Part shown: positions 7,242 to 18,100 of the stretch, piece after piece
Layout of the letters: every line of letters starts with the position of its first letter
Numbering within the stretch: position 1 is the first letter of the stretch
Source: Endomicrobium sp.
GTDB lineage: Bacteria; Elusimicrobiota; Endomicrobiia; Endomicrobiales; Endomicrobiaceae
NCBI GenBank assembly: GCA_031286985.1
Contig: JAITTL010000020.1
Span: forward strand, 1-64,000
Length of the DNA: 64,000 nucleotides
Reading direction: 5' to 3'
Made by a program: the position numbers and the translations under genes
Notes under the pieces: generated by a model
The model's database searches: none
What the model saw: the letters and a program-made list of their open reading frames with translations, nothing else
What the model was told of the DNA's origin: nothing

Positions 7242-10200
7242 CTAAAAACGCCCACTGTATTGAATCGCAATTTTGGGATATGATGTTTTATCGTTTGTTG
7301 TTTTGTCACTTATTACACTATTATCTAAATCACGATTACCCTTACTAATGTTATAACCACAGACTAAAAACAAATTTTCTGCCAATTTGAATTTTACATC
7401 TATTGATCCAGAGTTGAAAGCACAACTAAACGAACAGCCAACAGCGATTCTATCCATAAGATTTTTTTCAAATGAATAGTTTGCTTTAGATAAAAAACCT
7501 AGAAGACTACGGTCTGTCTTATTGTTGTCATTTTTATCGCTGTCATCAATAAAAAAATTAAAATCATCGATAAAGAAGTTAAAGCCCATTTTTTGAACGA
7601 ACGTTTTCACAAAAGGTGTCGCAAAATGTTTATCAACCGCATTTAAAAGCCCACTCTGCCCATCCAGAGTTTTATCCGTACTCTTTTGCAATTTATTCTC
7701 CACACCAATATTAGTATTTTTCTGACGTACGTTTTGACCACTTACTGAAATAAGATCATAAAGTTCAGATATTTTACATCTTTTAATAAAAATGGAAGGC
7801 TCTTTGTCTTTACTTGACGATACAAGTTTTTCATATTCAGCAGTTATATAAATTTTGTTATCATCTACTACTTCTAGCTTGGCCATTGGAACATTAAATT
7901 TCACACCAAAATGATTAATTAACTTTCCATCTGAAGTTGTAACTACACCCCTTACGTTAGGATGATCATAATATCCCTTAATCGACAAAGAGCCATCTAT
8001 CAATGCTGAAAAAAAATAATTCTCAAATTTTGTATTTTTAGAAGTTGCCAATTCCAAATCCAACTCTATGTTATCATGAATCAAAGAGCTTCCATTTCCT
8101 GGCCTTCCTGGAAAAGTAAAATGTGTATTGTTAAGTACAACACGTCCTGAAATTTTTGGACTTGCAGGAGTACCTTGTATCTTTATATCAAAACTTGGTT
8201 CGCCTGATGAATAATTTTTCAAAACAGAGTTTAAAATCATAAAAGTTGAGATTGGCAATTGAGGAATGCGCAAAGGAATCCCCTTTTCTCCGGTTGCAAC
8301 CCTTATATCGAAACCACTACAGCCAAAATTTTCTAATTTTAATTGTCCAGAGACATTAACTTTTCCAGAGCCTGATCTAAAATTAAATTTATCAATTTTT
8401 GCCAAATTTTTAACCAATGAAATCTTAACAAATACATCTTTTATTTTATTGAAATAATCTTTAAATTTAAATGATCCACCAGTTACAGAAAGTTGACCAT
8501 CATTATCAAGTTTTTCACAAGTTCCAGTAATAGATCCTTTAAAAAACATTTTTCCAGCATTAGCCCAAATATATTTACCAGACAAATGTTCCAAAATACG
8601 TAATTTATAATCGTTAATTTCATAAGAAATATTTACAAATTTCTTTTTCATTTCATTAGATAAAGTTTGATCAAACCATAATGGAAACTTTCCATGAGCA
8701 AATGCATGAATTTCATTGCGTTTAAATAAAGACAGCTCTTTTATATGAACAAAATTGTTACTGTAATCTACTTTGACATCCAAATTATCATATGGGATTT
8801 TAGAAAAAAAACCATTTGTCGAAGTCAGTGACATATTTCCTCTTGGATTACTAACATTTCCTGATAAATTAGCGCTTATATTTATATTCCCAATAAGAAT
8901 TGGAGACAAATTTAAAATATCCGTTATATAACGCCCATTTATGTTCGATCCATCGACACCAACATTTATAAAGCCATTTGAAAAATCTGCAAATAAATTT
9001 AAAAAAACTTTATCTTTTGAAATATTTAATTTTTTCACAGATATTCTATCTCCAAAAGCAACTACGCCCGAAAAATTATATTGGTCCACAGTATCGACTT
9101 TTTTATGAAATTCTAGTGTTTTGTCTTTAATAACATAATCAAAACACGAAGACAGTTTATGCTTATTTATCCATAAATTATTCAAACTAACTGTTCCTCT
9201 ATATATGAATTTACCCTTCTGGCCGGAGGAGACATTACCTGATAAACACACGTTGCCAAAAATATCTACAACTCCTGCATGAACGTTTATCAAAGACAAA
9301 TTAAGTCCGTATTTCCCATCTTTGATGTTGAAATACCCGTTATCTAACTCTATTTTACTGTCTAAAATTCTAGCAGAAGCGTTACTTACAGTAATTTTAT
9401 TATCACTAACTTCAATATCCGATTCAACTTCATTTAACTTCATATTTTCGATATAAACTGTTTCAGCTGTTAAAAACATTTTCAATCTTTGTTTCTCATT
9501 TTTAACCTTAAGAAATCCTTCACTAGAAATATTTCCTTTTAAAGGTATTTTGAAATTAAAAAATGTGTTGATGCTATTTTCAGTTAAATCACTGATTTTA
9601 AAAAAGAATTTACCCTCTTTATAATACTGCCCTTTTGCTTCAATTTTTGTCTCATCTACTAAAAACATGACTTTATTTACATTAACAATCCCATTTTTAT
9701 ACTCTAACTCAGATGATATAAAGAAAGGTTTGGATAGATATTTTCCATTTATTGTAGAAGCTGTAATCTCTATATCGGGGTCACTTAATTTACCCGAAAA
9801 CTTCACAAGAAAATTTAAAAATCCAGACACGTTAGGATAAATACCACAAATATTCACATTCTTAAATTCAAAATATCCGGATAGCTTATTTTCTTTAAAT
9901 TTTGCTAACAAAGAAGCACCCACACACGTATCAGATTTAACATTGAAAATTTCTAATTTTTCATTCGAAATCACAGCATCTGCTGAAATGTTACCAAGGG
10001 ATACCCCTGCTACAGTTATTCCAGATCCATTAATACTACCTTCTATGTTATTGTGCCCAATTAAACGGCCTTTAAATTTTACTGATCCGTTTAAGGTTAC
10101 TCCGTTTATATTTATACCATTCATATCAATATAAAAGGAAGATGTGGAATTTTTATCCTTAAGATAAAATTTCCCAGCCATATCCACCGCCACCTTTCCT

Positions 10201-11828
10201 GAATAGTCAATGAGAGCAAAACGCTTAATATTTATCTCTTTTGAGTCTGCATTAGCATTCACCTCAATCTTTTTAAATTTACTACCACATATCGTACCAT
10301 CAAAAATCTTAATATCAAGTGCTGTTAGCAAATCTTGTTCATATTTTACATGTCCATTCAATAAGCCAGAAATATTATGATTAAAATATTTATTTGCAAT
10401 GCCAACTCCAACAAATTTTAACTCTGTTGAAATTATTTTTCCATTTTTGATAACAGCATTTAAAGAAATTATATCGCCATCTTTACCAACATCTAATATA
10501 TACGTACCGTTATTTCGCGTTAAAGTTCCAGTTATATCTGCATTGTTTACATCTGACAAATTTAAATCTTTAATTTTGAAATCAATCCGTCCTAAAGCTT
10601 TATCTAAAAATCCGGAAACACTTATAGTTCCTCTATCGCCTTTTGCAACCAAAGGGATTAAAAAAATATCGGAAACATGAATATCCTTCATATCAACTAA
10701 AATTTTACCTGTTTCGGTATTACCACTAATAACACCTACTATTTTATTTTTAATGATAAAATTAGCTTTGTATTGGTGGCCGTCATCTGTATATATAATA
10801 TCTATCTTTTTACCGGTTTTGGGCGTGGAAGATACGTTATAATTATTCTTGTCTTTTCTACGCAACAATCTTAGATTTCCACAGTCAAAACCATAAATCG
10901 CTAATTCAGTTATATCCAATTCTACATTGGCAACATCATTATATTGTCCTTTAAAATTTAATTTAACTGTTCCTGAAATATTTCTATGGATTTTTGAAAT
11001 GTCAATGTTGGACTTAGCCTCTATCACACCATCGGATGCATAATTAAGTTTAAAATTGCCAAACATTCCCGTTAGATTTACGTTACTGTTTTCTGCAGTT
11101 CTCGAAAAAAAACAAGAAGAAGTGTTTAAATTGAACCCGTTGTATAGAAATTTTTCAATCACAACATTTTGAATAACATCTAGCGATGAAAAATCTATTG
11201 TTCCTTCTGAACGTAAATACATGTCCACTTTATTTTTTGCAACAAAAACGGATGAGGTATTAAAAATATTTTTTGTTTTTCTTTCAAATTGTGAACTGAA
11301 TTTTATTGGAATATTTGATGCATGCATAACAGAATTAATGATAATTTTGTCATGATTGGCCAGTATGTCCACATCTGCAATTTTTAAAAACTTTGAATTC
11401 TTAACAGCCACACACTCATCTACGCAAATTACAATTCCATGTTTAGGAAGTTTGGCAAAAAAATTACCTCTACTTAATATGAGATTATTACGTTTATTAC
11501 CAGCATCTTTGTCTAAATAGATTTTAAGTTTTGAAATGTTTACTTTACTTATAAAATCAGACGAAGAAGTCATGAACATAAGTAATCTTAATGGTGTTGT
11601 TTTAAACGTAATTTTATTAGCTTCAATTATTCCATTTATTTTCAAATTTTTTAAAGTTAAACCGAAAGGTACTATACATAATTTTTCAAAAGTTACTTCA
11701 TAACCTGTTTTAGCGCAAAGATATCTGTGAACGATATGTCCTAACGTATGCGTTTTTGCGCAATATCCATAAATCAGAACAATTGAAGTGACAAGAACAT
11801 ATATGGTATATCTTGAGAATCTGCGCAT
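7242..11828 (-). CDS. tamB: TamB-like (DUF490/AsmA-type) envelope transport protein
   Basis: A protein of 1528 residues with an N-terminal membrane anchor (YTIYVLVTSIVLIYGY) followed by a very long run of beta-strand-rich repeats. The C-terminal region (about 1180-1528) resembles the TamB/DUF490 domain, with extended segments such as PRISTFMILN-like strands and an end in IQYSGRF. TamB-family proteins bridge inner and outer membranes and carry phospholipid or help outer-membrane protein assembly. I chose ATG 11828, which has AAGG upstream, over an upstream TTG. No tamA/bamA gene adjoins it. It is the last gene of the lysS-lolC-lolD-ilvE run and converges on thiF. The family call is good; the exact cargo is unknown. 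Confidence 0.75.
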   Translation of the reverse strand: MRRFSRYTIYVLVTSIVLIYGYCAKTHTLGHIVHRYLCAKTGYEVTFEKLCIVPFGLTLKNLKINGIIEANKITFKTTPLRLLMFMTSSSDFISKVNISKLKIYLDKDAGNKRNNLILSRGNFFAKLPKHGIVICVDECVAVKNSKFLKIADVDILANHDKIIINSVMHASNIPIKFSSQFERKTKNIFNTSSVFVAKNKVDMYLRSEGTIDFSSLDVIQNVVIEKFLYNGFNLNTSSCFFSRTAENSNVNLTGMFGNFKLNYASDGVIEAKSNIDISKIHRNISGTVKLNFKGQYNDVANVELDITELAIYGFDCGNLRLLRRKDKNNYNVSSTPKTGKKIDIIYTDDGHQYKANFIIKNKIVGVISGNTETGKILVDMKDIHVSDIFLIPLVAKGDRGTISVSGFLDKALGRIDFKIKDLNLSDVNNADITGTLTRNNGTYILDVGKDGDIISLNAVIKNGKIISTELKFVGVGIANKYFNHNISGLLNGHVKYEQDLLTALDIKIFDGTICGSKFKKIEVNANADSKEINIKRFALIDYSGKVAVDMAGKFYLKDKNSTSSFYIDMNGININGVTLNGSVKFKGRLIGHNNIEGSINGSGITVAGVSLGNISADAVISNEKLEIFNVKSDTCVGASLLAKFKENKLSGYFEFKNVNICGIYPNVSGFLNFLVKFSGKLSDPDIEITASTINGKYLSKPFFISSELEYKNGIVNVNKVMFLVDETKIEAKGQYYKEGKFFFKISDLTENSINTFFNFKIPLKGNISSEGFLKVKNEKQRLKMFLTAETVYIENMKLNEVESDIEVSDNKITVSNASARILDSKIELDNGYFNIKDGKYGLNLSLINVHAGVVDIFGNVCLSGNVSSGQKGKFIYRGTVSLNNLWINKHKLSSCFDYVIKDKTLEFHKKVDTVDQYNFSGVVAFGDRISVKKLNISKDKVFLNLFADFSNGFINVGVDGSNINGRYITDILNLSPILIGNINISANLSGNVSNPRGNMSLTSTNGFFSKIPYDNLDVKVDYSNNFVHIKELSLFKRNEIHAFAHGKFPLWFDQTLSNEMKKKFVNISYEINDYKLRILEHLSGKYIWANAGKMFFKGSITGTCEKLDNDGQLSVTGGSFKFKDYFNKIKDVFVKISLVKNLAKIDKFNFRSGSGKVNVSGQLKLENFGCSGFDIRVATGEKGIPLRIPQLPISTFMILNSVLKNYSSGEPSFDIKIQGTPASPKISGRVVLNNTHFTFPGRPGNGSSLIHDNIELDLELATSKNTKFENYFFSALIDGSLSIKGYYDHPNVRGVVTTSDGKLINHFGVKFNVPMAKLEVVDDNKIYITAEYEKLVSSSKDKEPSIFIKRCKISELYDLISVSGQNVRQKNTNIGVENKLQKSTDKTLDGQSGLLNAVDKHFATPFVKTFVQKMGFNFFIDDFNFFIDDSDKNDNNKTDRSLLGFLSKANYSFEKNLMDRIAVGCSFSCAFNSGSIDVKFKLAENLFLVCGYNISKGNRDLDNSVISDKTTNDKTSYPKIAIQYSGRF

Positions 11829-11925
11829 AGCTTGTGCCTTCAACCTTATTTACAAAATACCACTACGAACTTACACTTACAAACTAAATTACTGATAATT
11901 CCAGTAATAAAAACTTATTGCCACT

Positions 11926-12795
11926 TCATTTGATTGGGGTGCCAGTTGATCTTGTAAGATTTTTAAACTCTTTCATGAGCTCTAATGTTATATTACCAGG
12001 CTTTCCATCAGCAATTTGTCTTGAATCAACAGCTATCACAGGTATTATTTCAGCAGCAGTCCCGGTTAAAAAACACTCAGCAGCTGTGTAAACATCATAT
12101 GTACTGATCCGTTCTTCCTTTACAGTAAGCTTTAATTTATTTCTTGCAATTTCCATAACGGCATCTCTTGTTATCCCTATCAACGCACCATCCGTAGAGG
12201 AGGGAGTATAAAGAATTCCTTTTTTTACTAAAAAAATATTATCTCCTGAACATTCAACAACATATCCCTCAGCATTTAACATTACAGCTTCCATGGCACC
12301 GCTTTTTATAGCTTGCATTCGTGCAAGTACATTATTTAAATAATTGAGAGACTTAATATTGGGACTCAAAGAATCTTGTCTTATTTTTCTAGTTGAAACA
12401 GTAACAACTTCCATACCTTTATCGTAAGATTCTTCCGGATATAGAGAAATGTGATCTGCAATAATTATTATAGATGGAACACATCCTTTTGGACTAAGCC
12501 CTAAACTTCCGGATCCTCTTGTAACTATAAGCCTTATGTATGCATCTAAAAATTTGTTTACTATAAGAGTTTTAATAACGGCTTTTTCCATTTCTTTTTG
12601 CCCAATAGAAATTGTAAGATTAATAGCTTTTGCTGAAGACCACAGTCTCTCCAAATGCTCTTTTAGTCTAAAAATTCTTCCATTATATGCTCTTATTCCC
12701 TCAAAAACACCATCTCCGTAAAGTAACCCATGGTCAAACACAGAAATTTTTGCATCTTCCTTTTCAACAAAAATTCCATCAAGATAAATTTTCAT
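11926..12795 (-). CDS. ilvE: Branched-chain-amino-acid aminotransferase
   Basis: A fold-type IV PLP aminotransferase that interconverts valine, leucine and isoleucine with their 2-oxo acids. Family signatures are DHGLLYGDGVFEGIRAYNG near the N-terminus, the PLP Lys in SLSPNIKSLNYLNN (about residue 148), EAVMLN and the phosphate-binding GTAAEIIPV. Length of 289 residues is normal. I chose ATG 12795, which lies behind AGGAG, rather than the preceding TTG. D-amino-acid aminotransferase is a related alternative, but the EGIRAYNG pattern favours the branched-chain enzyme. It sits between lolD and tamB, which looks like operon membership rather than functional linkage. Confidence 0.85.
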   Translation of the reverse strand: MKIYLDGIFVEKEDAKISVFDHGLLYGDGVFEGIRAYNGRIFRLKEHLERLWSSAKAINLTISIGQKEMEKAVIKTLIVNKFLDAYIRLIVTRGSGSLGLSPKGCVPSIIIIADHISLYPEESYDKGMEVVTVSTRKIRQDSLSPNIKSLNYLNNVLARMQAIKSGAMEAVMLNAEGYVVECSGDNIFLVKKGILYTPSSTDGALIGITRDAVMEIARNKLKLTVKEERISTYDVYTAAECFLTGTAAEIIPVIAVDSRQIADGKPGNITLELMKEFKNLTRSTGTPIK

Positions 12796-12832
12796 CAAGC
12801 TCTCCTATATCAGGATTTTAACAAATTTGCAC

Positions 12833-13498
12833 CTACTCATATACTATTTCCCCTTCTCTCATTTTTATCACCTTGTCTGCTACAGCAGAAATCGACTCAT
12901 TATGTGTAACAAAAATAAGCGTCGTCCCCAATTCTGCAACAATTTTAAATAACAATTTCTCTACCTCCAAACCAGTAAATTTATCGAGATGACCAGTTGG
13001 CTCGTCTGCAAAAATTATCTGAGGATCATTTATTAATGCTCTCGCAAGAGCAACTCTTTGCTGTTGGCCACCTGAAAGTTCGTTTGGAAAATAATCCTGT
13101 CTATTTAAAAGTCCAACTCTATCTAAAATGCTTTTAGCTTGATTTAATTTTTGATTCTTTTGAGCCCACACAGGGATGAGAATATTTTCCAAAACTGTAA
13201 AATCACTCATAAGGTAATGAAACTGAAAAATAAAACCTATACTTCTTTTCCTCATGTCACATAAATATTTGTCATCTTTTGAAAAACAATCAACCCCATT
13301 TATATAAACGTTACCAAACGTAGGTCTATCCATAAGACCTAAAATGTGAATCAAAGAACTTTTACCAATACCTGATGGACCGGTTATAGCTATTTTCTGA
13401 CCAGATGTTATATTCAATTGTACATCTTTGAACACCTCAACATCATGATGCCCTTTTTTTATATAACTCTTACATAAATTCTCAGTTATTATGTTCAT
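12833..13498 (-). CDS. lolD: Lipoprotein-release ABC transporter ATPase LolD
   Basis: A 221-residue ATPase with Walker A GPSGIGKSS, Q-loop FIFQFHYL, signature LSGGQQQR, Walker B IIFADEPTGHLD and the switch His in FVTHN. It belongs to the MacB/LolD branch. Beside a LolC/E permease it should power extraction of outer-membrane lipoproteins from the inner membrane. The 74 nt to lolC and shared strand support one transcript. Confidence 0.9.
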   Translation of the reverse strand: MNIITENLCKSYIKKGHHDVEVFKDVQLNITSGQKIAITGPSGIGKSSLIHILGLMDRPTFGNVYINGVDCFSKDDKYLCDMRKRSIGFIFQFHYLMSDFTVLENILIPVWAQKNQKLNQAKSILDRVGLLNRQDYFPNELSGGQQQRVALARALINDPQIIFADEPTGHLDKFTGLEVEKLLFKIVAELGTTLIFVTHNESISAVADKVIKMREGEIVYE

Positions 13499-13572
13499 AC
13501 GAATTTGCCTATATTAAACTCTGTTTATTATCCATGGGACACATTCATGAATCTTCATTTTCATTTCGTATG

Positions 13573-14802
13573 TCATCCACATCTCATTACCTCAAGAGGA
13601 TTTAGTTTTGAAATTTGATATGCAGGATAAGTCGCAGCTATTACTGTAATCATAAACGCGCTTACAGCAACTATCAATATATCTGACGGAATTATTGCCA
13701 CAGACAGCTTATCTACATAATACATACCTTTTGGCAACTTAAATATATTGAAATATTTCAATGAAAAACTTACACAAAGTCCCGATATAATCCCTAAAAT
13801 GGTCCCAATCAACCCTACAATGAGTCCTTCAAAAAAAAATAGTTTTGAAATTGAAAACCTCGAAAATCCCATTGCAGACATTATGCCTATTTCTTTTGAC
13901 TTTTTGACACTTGAAAGCAAAAGGTTGGAAATAATGTTAAATGCAGCAACAATTACTATAAGCCCTAAGACCAGAAACATCATTATTTTTTCAAGTTTAA
14001 TAGCAGAAAAAAGATTTTTATTCATCTCTATCCATGTTCTTGTCATATAAAAATAAGATACACCTTTTTGTAATTGTTCCGCTGTCATAGAAACTTTGTC
14101 AAAGTTATCTGTATGTATATCAAGTCCTGTTACTTCATCTTGCATTGAAAACAGCGTCTGCCCTTCTTTTAAATCAATAAAACCAACAGTAGAATCAAAA
14201 TCATACATTCCTGATTCAATCAAAGCCGAAATATTGAATTTATACATTTTAGGGATAGTTCCAAAATTTTCAGGAAACATTAAAATTATCTTATCACCTG
14301 CACTTACAGAAATATTTTTTGCAAGCTCACTTCCAATGATTATTGATCTTTCACCAATTTTTTTGTTGTCAAACTTTATATCTGAAACTGTTATTTGTTT
14401 TGAAAAATTAAGGACCTTATCTTCTTTTTCATAATCTATAGCTTTTATCACTATACCCGTTTGGGATACTTCATCCATTCCTCTAACAATTCCTTGTCTA
14501 TATATAAACGGAGAAACACTTACGACATGTTCATTATTTTTTATTTTGTCTTCAATCGAAACATAATTCTTAAATGATTCCCTATCAATTCTTGTAAGCA
14601 CTATATGCGGCTGTATGCCCAAAATTTTATCTCTTACATCATTTTGAAATCCACTCATTACAGCAAGTGTTATAACTAAAGCTGCTACACCTAAAGCGAT
14701 ACCACCTACTGAAATAAAAGTAGTAAGCAAGGAAAAAGAACCTTTTTTTCTAGCCTTTATATACCTTATCGCTATAAAAAGTTCAACGGGTAATGTGATC
14801 AT
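13573..14802 (-). CDS. lolC: Lipoprotein-release permease LolC/LolE
   Basis: A 409-residue permease. The N-terminal segment (LFIAIRYIKARKKGSFS, then a hydrophobic helix) is the LolC/E hallmark, followed by a periplasmic MacB-like domain and three C-terminal membrane segments of the FtsX fold (about 270-400). Only one permease is seen, so the transporter may be a homodimer (LolF-like) with LolD. It starts 6 nt after the lysS stop, so the two are probably cotranscribed. Other members of the FtsX/MacB superfamily remain possible but fit the lysS-lolC-lolD order less well. Confidence 0.88.
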   Translation of the reverse strand: MITLPVELFIAIRYIKARKKGSFSLLTTFISVGGIALGVAALVITLAVMSGFQNDVRDKILGIQPHIVLTRIDRESFKNYVSIEDKIKNNEHVVSVSPFIYRQGIVRGMDEVSQTGIVIKAIDYEKEDKVLNFSKQITVSDIKFDNKKIGERSIIIGSELAKNISVSAGDKIILMFPENFGTIPKMYKFNISALIESGMYDFDSTVGFIDLKEGQTLFSMQDEVTGLDIHTDNFDKVSMTAEQLQKGVSYFYMTRTWIEMNKNLFSAIKLEKIMMFLVLGLIVIVAAFNIISNLLLSSVKKSKEIGIMSAMGFSRFSISKLFFFEGLIVGLIGTILGIISGLCVSFSLKYFNIFKLPKGMYYVDKLSVAIIPSDILIVAVSAFMITVIAATYPAYQISKLNPLEVMRCG

Positions 14803-14808
14803 AAAGAT

Positions 14809-16293
14809 TTATTCGTGTCTCATTGCCGGGAAGGTTATTACTTCTTTGATTGAACTTACTTCTGTTAAAATCATAACAAGTCTATCTATTCCTATACCTA
14901 AACCGCCTGTTGGGGGAAGGCCTTGTTCAAGAGCAAAAATAAAATCTTCATCGTACGGCATAACTTCATCATCTCCTTTCTTTTTTGCTTCCATTTGCTG
15001 TGTAAACCTCTTTTTTTGTAGTTCCGGATCATTAAGCTCCGAATAGGCGTTTCCTATCTCCATTCCATTCATGTAAAGCTCAAATCGTTCTGCTATTTCG
15101 GGTTGATCAAACTTAACTTTTGAAAGAGGTGAATATACAGCTGGAGGATCAATGACAAAAGTGGGATTTTTCAAATTTGGTACAATTTTTTCATCAAAAA
15201 GCTGATCTAAAATTTTCTTTTCAGTAGCATTTTTAGGCAAATCAAGATTTAAATGTTTTACTTTATTCAACATTTCCCCGCTTTCGACATATGGCAATAA
15301 GTCAAGATCTGTATACTCTTTTATTAGATCAAACATTTTAGCTCTTCTAAATTTTAAATTCGCGGTATATCCAACCTTTTCAGCAGCAGTTTTTATCAAT
15401 ATCTCCGTAAGATCCATCATATCGTTATAATCAGCATATGCTTGATATAGTTCCATCATAGTAAATTCTGGATTGTGGTTTTTATCTATCCCTTCATTTC
15501 TAAAATTTCTTCCTATTTCAAACACCCTATCCATCCCTCCAACAACGAGACGTTTTAAAAAAAGCTCTGGTGCAATTCTTAAGAACAAATCCATATCTAA
15601 AACATTATGATGCGTTACAAATGGCTTTGCGTTCGCTCCACCGGCAACGGACTGCAATACAGGAGTTTCTACTTCCACAAATCCAAGATCTTCAAGCTTT
15701 CGCCTGATGGCTGAGACGATCATACTTCTTTTTATAAAAACATCTTTTATGGAACTGTTTGCTATTAGATCCAAATACCTTTGTCTGTATCTTGTTTCTG
15801 TATCTTTAAGACCATGCCATTTCTCAGGAAGAGGCCTAAATGCTTTTGTGAGCATAGTCCACTCTTCAACCATTATGCTTAATTCATTCGTTTTTGTCCT
15901 AAAAGGTATGCCATCAACAGCAATAATATCGGATGTGTCAACCATATTTTTGAAAAATTTATACTGCTCCGCTCCTATTTTATCTTCACGAACATATACT
16001 TGAATTTTTGCATATCCATCTCTTATATCCAAAAAAGCAGCGCGTCCCATATTTCTATAAGTCATAACCCTCCCAGCTGCCTTGACTTTCACATTCGAAA
16101 CCTGCTCTTTCTCAAGAGCAATAAACTCTTTTTGAATATCTGCATTGTTTCTGTCTATAGCATATTTTGCAGGATATGGATTTATTCCAAAATTTACAAA
16201 ATCTTTTGCTTTTTGTTTTCTTTGCTGAATTATTTGTTCTATAGGAACCTGTTGTTCTTTGTCTCTTTTTTCCATTCCTCTACACTCACCCAT
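14809..16293 (-). CDS. lysS: Lysyl-tRNA synthetase, class II
   Basis: This enzyme charges tRNA-Lys with lysine. It has the OB-fold anticodon-binding domain (about 60-170) and the class II core: motif 2 as [19 protein letters not shown] and motif 3 as [11 protein letters not shown] near the C-terminus. Length is 494 residues. Two in-frame ATGs are possible. The second, at 16275, has GGTGAG at better spacing and would give 488 residues. First gene of the lysS-lolC-lolD group. Confidence 0.95.
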   Translation of the reverse strand: MGECRGMEKRDKEQQVPIEQIIQQRKQKAKDFVNFGINPYPAKYAIDRNNADIQKEFIALEKEQVSNVKVKAAGRVMTYRNMGRAAFLDIRDGYAKIQVYVREDKIGAEQYKFFKNMVDTSDIIAVDGIPFRTKTNELSIMVEEWTMLTKAFRPLPEKWHGLKDTETRYRQRYLDLIANSSIKDVFIKRSMIVSAIRRKLEDLGFVEVETPVLQSVAGGANAKPFVTHHNVLDMDLFLRIAPELFLKRLVVGGMDRVFEIGRNFRNEGIDKNHNPEFTMMELYQAYADYNDMMDLTEILIKTAAEKVGYTANLKFRRAKMFDLIKEYTDLDLLPYVESGEMLNKVKHLNLDLPKNATEKKILDQLFDEKIVPNLKNPTFVIDPPAVYSPLSKVKFDQPEIAERFELYMNGMEIGNAYSELNDPELQKKRFTQQMEAKKKGDDEVMPYDEDFIFALEQGLPPTGGLGIGIDRLVMILTEVSSIKEVITFPAMRHE

Positions 16294-16559
16294 CCATTTA
16301 AATTTATCACCATAACTAATTTGTTAAAATACCTACGTCTATATCTTTTTGAAATTTTTTCCACTTTCGACACACTTTCTACACAAAACAACAACGTGAT
16401 ACAGGTCCTCGATTGTATAATTTTTAGAAAATTCAGTCAAAATCGCGCAGGGTTATAATACACTGCAACAGGTATCGTGTTCTGGTAACAGCCACTTGTG
16501 TATCCTTTACATATGTATGGATTTGTAAAAAAACAATTGCAATTTAATTTTATAGCTTT

Positions 16560-17600
16560 CTAAAAAGAGCCATGCACCTTTGACTCTAACGGCTTTATCC
16601 TTATGATTGTTCCTACAATTTTGTTATTGTCATTAATTGAAACTGCCATAACGGAACAATTCCCTATGCGATCTTCAATTTCTTTTCTTTTATTTTCATT
16701 GGCTTTTGTTACAATTTGTATCAATTCCGAACTTTTTGCCTCCTCGAATATATGGCAACCTTTTTTATAGTTTTCTTTCAAAATATTTCCTATATTATCA
16801 TAAGCATAGACGATCTCATTTAGTGAATTCAAGATTATGAATGATTCATTATCTCGGATTGAAGTTTTTTGCAAATACTCTATAATTTTACTCAAACTTT
16901 CGTTATGTTCATTGAGTATTTTCATTCTTTTCGTAATTTTATCTCTTTCACTGGTAAAAATATCGGTAATTTCATTATATTTACCATCTGTTATATTTTC
17001 TAAAGCCTGGTTTTCTAAGATCTTCTTTGTTCTATTAAACGGTGTCAGTATAAGAAGTTTCGAAAAAAAGTAAAAAACCGTTACGATAATGAGCGAGCTT
17101 GACAAAGCGATTGTATGATATTTGATTCTCCAATATTTTGAAGTTTCTTTTGCTCTTTGCATGTTAATTGTGCAAAACAGTGCACAGTTATTTATAAGGG
17201 GTTTTGAAAACAGTAAAGATTCTTTACCAGGCATTTGTTGCAAGAATTCAGTTTTATGTTTTATTGCGTTATTATAAATATCGGCATTTTTTTCTGTGGT
17301 CCATTCGTTTACATCATTGTGTATAATCACTTTACAGGTTTCATCAAGAATAAAACATGAAGTAATATTTTCAATTTTTATTATGGATTCAATGTTCGAA
17401 AGAAGACTTATATCATCTAAGTTTAAAATATCTTCGTTAAGGTATGGAGCTATTGCTTTTATGCTGGATTTAGCTTTTTCCACTAACAGGGTTTGAAGGT
17501 CTTGGGATTTATTTTTCGAGATTAGTTCGGTTATAGGGTAGAACAGCCCACATATGAAAAGTAATAAGAAAATCGACAAAAGGGCGATATTTTTCTTCAT
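16560..17600 (-). CDS. Membrane sensor protein with Cache-like and PAS-like parts, no output domain
   Basis: A 346-residue protein. Residues 5-25 form a membrane helix, about 30-160 lie outside the inner membrane and resemble a Cache-type ligand domain (FILDETCKVIIHNDVNEW), and a second helix is at about 165-190. A HAMP-like/coiled linker follows, then a PAS-like end (SFIILNSLNEIVYAYDNIG). No kinase, GGDEF, methyl-accepting or HD domain is present. It is either a regulatory subunit of another signalling protein or the sensor half of a gene that lost its output. It is transcribed divergently from the DUF192 gene. Domain names are inferred from pattern, not from a search. Confidence 0.5.
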   Translation of the reverse strand: MKKNIALLSIFLLLFICGLFYPITELISKNKSQDLQTLLVEKAKSSIKAIAPYLNEDILNLDDISLLSNIESIIKIENITSCFILDETCKVIIHNDVNEWTTEKNADIYNNAIKHKTEFLQQMPGKESLLFSKPLINNCALFCTINMQRAKETSKYWRIKYHTIALSSSLIIVTVFYFFSKLLILTPFNRTKKILENQALENITDGKYNEITDIFTSERDKITKRMKILNEHNESLSKIIEYLQKTSIRDNESFIILNSLNEIVYAYDNIGNILKENYKKGCHIFEEAKSSELIQIVTKANENKRKEIEDRIGNCSVMAVSINDNNKIVGTIIRIKPLESKVHGSF

Positions 17601-17665
17601 GCGTTATTGTAGCATAAACTTCTAACAACTCTTCTATTGTCATAAGGAGCAAATGTAATAAAGAT

Positions 17666-17989
17666 ATGAAAAATATAAAATTGGGTATAAATGTAATTAA
17701 GGCGAACACATTTTGGGAAAGATTTTGGGGTTTTATGTTTAAAAGGGATGCCAATTATGCAATTTTTTTTAACAATTGTAGATCAGTGCATACTTTTTTC
17801 GTACTATTTAATCTAGATATTATTTATTTAGATAAAGAAAATAACGTTGTAAAAATTATAAAATCGTTAAAACCTTTTAGGATAACGTTACCAGTACAAA
17901 ATTCAGTTTCAATTATTGAAATCCCTTCAAAAATGGTTAATATTGAAAAGGTATTGCTGTGTGAAAAATTTGACTTGGATTTCAAATAA
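17666..17989 (+). CDS. DUF192 family protein
   Basis: A 107-residue protein matching DUF192 (COG1430). It has ERFWGFMFK at the start, then FFNNCRSVHTFFVLFNLDII, LKPFRIT and a C-terminal IIEIPSKMV. The family is small, often envelope-associated, and of unknown biochemical function. No signal peptide is visible here, unlike many relatives. The gene stands alone, divergent from the sensor protein and followed by an IS5-type remnant. Confidence 0.75.
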   Translation: MKNIKLGINVIKANTFWERFWGFMFKRDANYAIFFNNCRSVHTFFVLFNLDIIYLDKENNVVKIIKSLKPFRITLPVQNSVSIIEIPSKMVNIEKVLLCEKFDLDFK

Positions 17990-18100
17990 AGACAAAACAC
18001 TGTTTTTTCAAAAACTAAAATACGTATTTGGACTTTTATGATAACAATAAAACAAATAGCCCCCTTTCCAATCAATGGATAAAACAGTAAAATATAAATT

